A DNA stretch of 64,000 bases from Didemnitutus sp047777955 (GTDB lineage: Bacteria; Verrucomicrobiota; Verrucomicrobiia; Opitutales; Opitutaceae). Each line of letters opens with the position of its first letter. The first letter of the stretch is position 1. The position numbers and the translations under genes were made by a program. The stretch spans positions 3,782,001 through 3,846,000 of the forward strand of contig NZ_CP180537.1 in the NCBI RefSeq assembly GCF_047777955.1. Direction: 5' to 3'. Under the pieces are notes generated by a model. It ran no database searches, was not told the origin of the DNA, and saw only the letters and a list, made by a program, of their open reading frames with translations. Positions 61,547 to 64,000 of the stretch are shown here, one piece after another.

Positions 61547-64000
61547 ATGTCGAAGGGCACCTCGACCCCCCTGCTGCGCAACCTGCATCTGCTCCCGTTC
61601 ATGGCCGTGGCCGTTTTGGGCGGACTGGTGCTGGTCGGCTGGTGGACCGGCCAGGTGAACTGGGTGCAGCCGCGCGCCTACGACGTGCCGCTGCCCGCGA
61701 ACGCCGCGTTCTGCTTCCTCGCCCTCGGCATCACGCCGCTGCTCTGCGCGCTGCTGCCGGGCCGGCGCTTTTCCTCGCTGCCCGCGCTGGCGGCGATGCT
61801 GCTGGCGGTGGTGGCCCTGCTCAGCGCGGAGCTGCACTGGTGGCCCGACGTCGAGAACATCCTCGTGCGCCACGACCGCCTGATCGAGGGGGCAGACATC
61901 GGCCGCGTGCCGACCCTGCTCGCCGGCCTGCTCGTGGCGACAGGCGCCCTGCTCGCCTGGCTCGGCAGCGAGCGCCCGGACCCGCGCCGACCGCTGCTGC
62001 TGGCCCTGGTCGGCTCGCTCGCGTGCGCCTACGGCTTCACCGCCGTGCTCGCCAGCCGCATCGGCCTCGCCCGCCTGGATTTCTGGATCAACCACGCGCA
62101 CATCGGCCCGCAGGCCGCGATCGCCCTCCAGCTCCTCGGCGTCGCCCTCGTCCTGCTCGCCGCGCGCGACGCCAGCCAGACCGCCGACGAAAGCGGCCCG
62201 CGCTGGCTGTGGCTGCCCGTGGTCACGGTCAGCACCACGATCACGCTGCTCTTCTGGGTGACGCTGCGCGAGCGGGAGATCGCCTACCTCAACAACACCA
62301 CCCAGCTCACCCTCAACACCATCGCCTCCGCCTTCAAGGCCGAGACCGAGGTGCAGATCAACAACCTCCGGCGCATGGCCGAGCGCTGGACCGATTCCGG
62401 CGGCACGCCCCTCGCCAGCTGGGAGAAGGACGCCCGCGCGCATGCGCAGGATTTCCCCGCCTACCGCTCGATCAGCTGGGTCGACGCCAATTTCCGCACC
62501 CGCTGGTTCTGGCCGCGCGAGGGCAACGAGGACGCCGCGTCCTTCGACCACCGCCGCGACCCGCTCCGCCTCCAGGCGCTCACCGCCGCGCGCGAGACCC
62601 TCGCCTTCGCCCTCGCCGCGCCGATCGTCTCCCCCGTGCAGCCGCCCTCGCTGGCCGTCTATGCCACCGTGCTCAGCGGCGGCAGCTTCGACGGCTACAT
62701 CGTCGGCGAGATGACGCTGTCCAAGCTCTTCGACTCGATCGACGACCGCCTCAACATCTCCTCCCGCTACGAGTTCACCGCGCGCTTCCTCAACCCGCAG
62801 GCGCTCGACCCGAAGGCGCGCGACGTCGTGGTGTTCCGCTCGGCCGACCGCGAGGCGCAGCCGAACGAGCGCCTGCGCCAGTCCGCCGCCTTCAACCTGC
62901 TCGGCCAGCGCGTCACCCTCGAGCTCGTGCCGCGCCCGGAGTTCATCGCCCCGAACCGCCAGTTCCTGCCCGAGGTCGCGCTCGTGTCCGGCCTCGGCGT
63001 CTCCGTGCTGCTCGGCCTCGTCGTCAACCTCGCGCAGTCCGCCCGCAACCGCCAGCGCGCCGCCGAAAGCACCTCCGAGCAGCTGCGCTCCGAGAACGAG
63101 GAACGCCGCCGCATCGAGGCCCGCCTCAAGGTCACCGACGAGCGCCTCAACCTCGCCCTCGAGGCCACGCACATCGGCGTCATCGAGTGGAACCTCAACG
63201 ACGGCCGCGCGATCTACAGCGCCGGCTTCTGGAACTCCCTCGGCTACGACGCCGCGTTCATGCCCGCGATGCAGGAGACGCTGCTCAAGCTGGTCCACCC
63301 CGACGACCTCAAGGGCTACCACGCCGCGCTCGACGCGCACCTCGCCGGCAAGGCCGAGCTGTTCGAGGGCGAGTTCCGGGTGAAGCACCACCACGGCGAG
63401 TGGGAGTGGCTCGCGCTCCGCGCCAAGTGCGTCGGCACCGACCGCATCGGCCGGCCGCTGCGCATGGCCGGCACCTGCCAGAACATCACCGCCCGCAAGC
63501 GCCAGCAGGAGGCCCTCCGCGCCTCGCAGGCCGCCACCCGCAAGCTCTCCCTCGTCGCCAGCCGCACCGACAACGCCGTCGTCATCACCCGCCCCGACGG
63601 CCGCGTCGAGTGGGTCAACGAGAGCTTCAGCCGCCTCGCCGAGCACACGCTCGAGGACATCGGCGGCCGGCCCTTCGTCGAGCTGCTCTCCAGCCCCGAG
63701 GACGACCTCACCGCCGTCGAGCGCGTCACCCGCGCCTTCGCGCGCCGCGAGGCGATGACGACCGACGTCATCCACCACGCCCGCAGCGGCCGGCGCTACC
63801 ACGTGCACCTCGAGCTCCAGCCCGTGCTCAACGACGAGGGCGCGGTCGAGAATTTCATCGTCATCGAGACCGACATCACCTCGCGCGTCGAGGTCGAGCA
63901 GCAGCTCCGCCGCGCCAAGTCCGAGGCCGACTCCGCCTCGCGGGCCAAGTCCGAGTTCCTCGCCTCGATGTCGCACGAGATCCGCACGCCCATGAACGGC
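61547..64000 (+). CDS. CHASE-PAS sensor histidine kinase, C-terminus outside the window
   Basis: The frame is open for 818 codons to the right edge. MSKGTSTPLLRNLHLLPFMAV opens several membrane helices; a CHASE domain follows (NNTTQLTLNTIASAFKAETE, FPAYRSISWVDANFRTRWFW) and ends with a further helix (VALVSGLGVSVLLGLVVNL). Two PAS domains come next (RLNLALEATHIGVIEWNLNDG, VASRTDNAVVITRPDGRVEW), each with a PAC. The last residues, SEFLASMSHEIRTPMNG, are the HisKA phospho-His box. CHASE senses small extracellular ligands in many kinases. A hybrid end with receiver is likely but not visible. Confidence 0.9.
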   Translation, partial: MSKGTSTPLLRNLHLLPFMAVAVLGGLVLVGWWTGQVNWVQPRAYDVPLPANAAFCFLALGITPLLCALLPGRRFSSLPALAAMLLAVVALLSAELHWWPDVENILVRHDRLIEGADIGRVPTLLAGLLVATGALLAWLGSERPDPRRPLLLALVGSLACAYGFTAVLASRIGLARLDFWINHAHIGPQAAIALQLLGVALVLLAARDASQTADESGPRWLWLPVVTVSTTITLLFWVTLREREIAYLNNTTQLTLNTIASAFKAETEVQINNLRRMAERWTDSGGTPLASWEKDARAHAQDFPAYRSISWVDANFRTRWFWPREGNEDAASFDHRRDPLRLQALTAARETLAFALAAPIVSPVQPPSLAVYATVLSGGSFDGYIVGEMTLSKLFDSIDDRLNISSRYEFTARFLNPQALDPKARDVVVFRSADREAQPNERLRQSAAFNLLGQRVTLELVPRPEFIAPNRQFLPEVALVSGLGVSVLLGLVVNLAQSARNRQRAAESTSEQLRSENEERRRIEARLKVTDERLNLALEATHIGVIEWNLNDGRAIYSAGFWNSLGYDAAFMPAMQETLLKLVHPDDLKGYHAALDAHLAGKAELFEGEFRVKHHHGEWEWLALRAKCVGTDRIGRPLRMAGTCQNITARKRQQEALRASQAATRKLSLVASRTDNAVVITRPDGRVEWVNESFSRLAEHTLEDIGGRPFVELLSSPEDDLTAVERVTRAFARREAMTTDVIHHARSGRRYHVHLELQPVLNDEGAVENFIVIETDITSRVEVEQQLRRAKSEADSASRAKSEFLASMSHEIRTPMNG

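Noticed and set aside
61508..63976. 822-codon minus-strand frame
   Set aside because: It is the antisense of the CHASE-PAS kinase; its text is Ala/Gly/Glu/Arg-rich low-complexity sequence, typical of GC-rich shadows.
1..64000. CRISPR arrays, tRNA and rRNA genes, intact insertion sequences
   Set aside because: No regularly spaced direct repeats, no T-arm-like GTTCGAATCC with pairing, no rRNA core sequence, and no transposase frame were found by eye.

Overview
The window reads as one stretch of a high-GC (roughly 70 percent by eye) Gram-negative chromosome. The gene families point to Verrucomicrobiota, most likely family Opitutaceae. The pointers are a short-form topoisomerase IV pair, several chemoreceptors (one with a c-type haem CxxCH), a propeller/LytTR two-component pair, DUF3300, DUF1684 and DUF1203 proteins, a TonB receptor, and many signal peptides without strong Shine-Dalgarno sites. 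The taxon is an inference from gene content; there is no rRNA or marker gene. I found no tRNA, rRNA, CRISPR array or intact insertion sequence.

Layout. 1-8.0 kb: glycerophosphodiesterase start, metallophosphoesterase, secreted beta-helix protein, HD protein, POT peptide transporter, DUF1203 and DUF3300 proteins. 8.0-24 kb: a short chemoreceptor behind a sigma-28-type promoter, a Tat-exported PLP aminotransferase, a membrane protein with a cysteine motif, GNAT, OsmC, a lipoprotein plus L,D-transpeptidase, a Cys/Met PLP lyase, a SNF2 helicase carrying two perfect palindromes, a DUF1684/thioredoxin pair and an MFS exporter. 24-25 kb: a structured non-coding stretch and a DsbA-like protein.

25-40.5 kb is the most distinctive region, a chemosensory island. 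It holds a membrane hybrid kinase, a REC-PAS-kinase, a REC protein, a 76-aa protein, a haem chemoreceptor, a tandem-Cache chemoreceptor, an 81-aa protein, an outer-membrane barrel, a chemoreceptor with a zinc-binding-like (CZB) motif, and CheW. Sigma-28-like boxes (TAAA/TCAA - about 15 nt - GCCGATAA) stand before most transcription units, which suggests that this sensory set is switched on with flagellar genes located elsewhere. The two small proteins share a CPxG[VF][ST]PG motif and are the best candidates here for something undescribed.

40.5-50 kb: parE and parC (short topoisomerase IV) flank a minus-strand operon of a HAF-repeat protein, a propeller sensor kinase and a LytTR regulator. 50-51.3 kb: a lower-GC patch with a frameshifted membrane protein, an ORF6N (phage-type) protein and a degenerate stretch. 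51.3-64 kb: monooxygenase-like, YbaK, methyltransferase and WYL regulator genes, a ZnuD-like TonB receptor with a His-rich companion, an acid phosphatase lipoprotein, a membrane spermidine-synthase-like protein, and a CHASE-PAS histidine kinase running off the end.

Quality caveat. At least fifteen single-base indels break ten otherwise well-conserved genes. Fourteen are missing bases, mostly in short C, G or A runs. This looks like homopolymer error in the assembly rather than gene decay, so I list these genes as CDS and mark the break.
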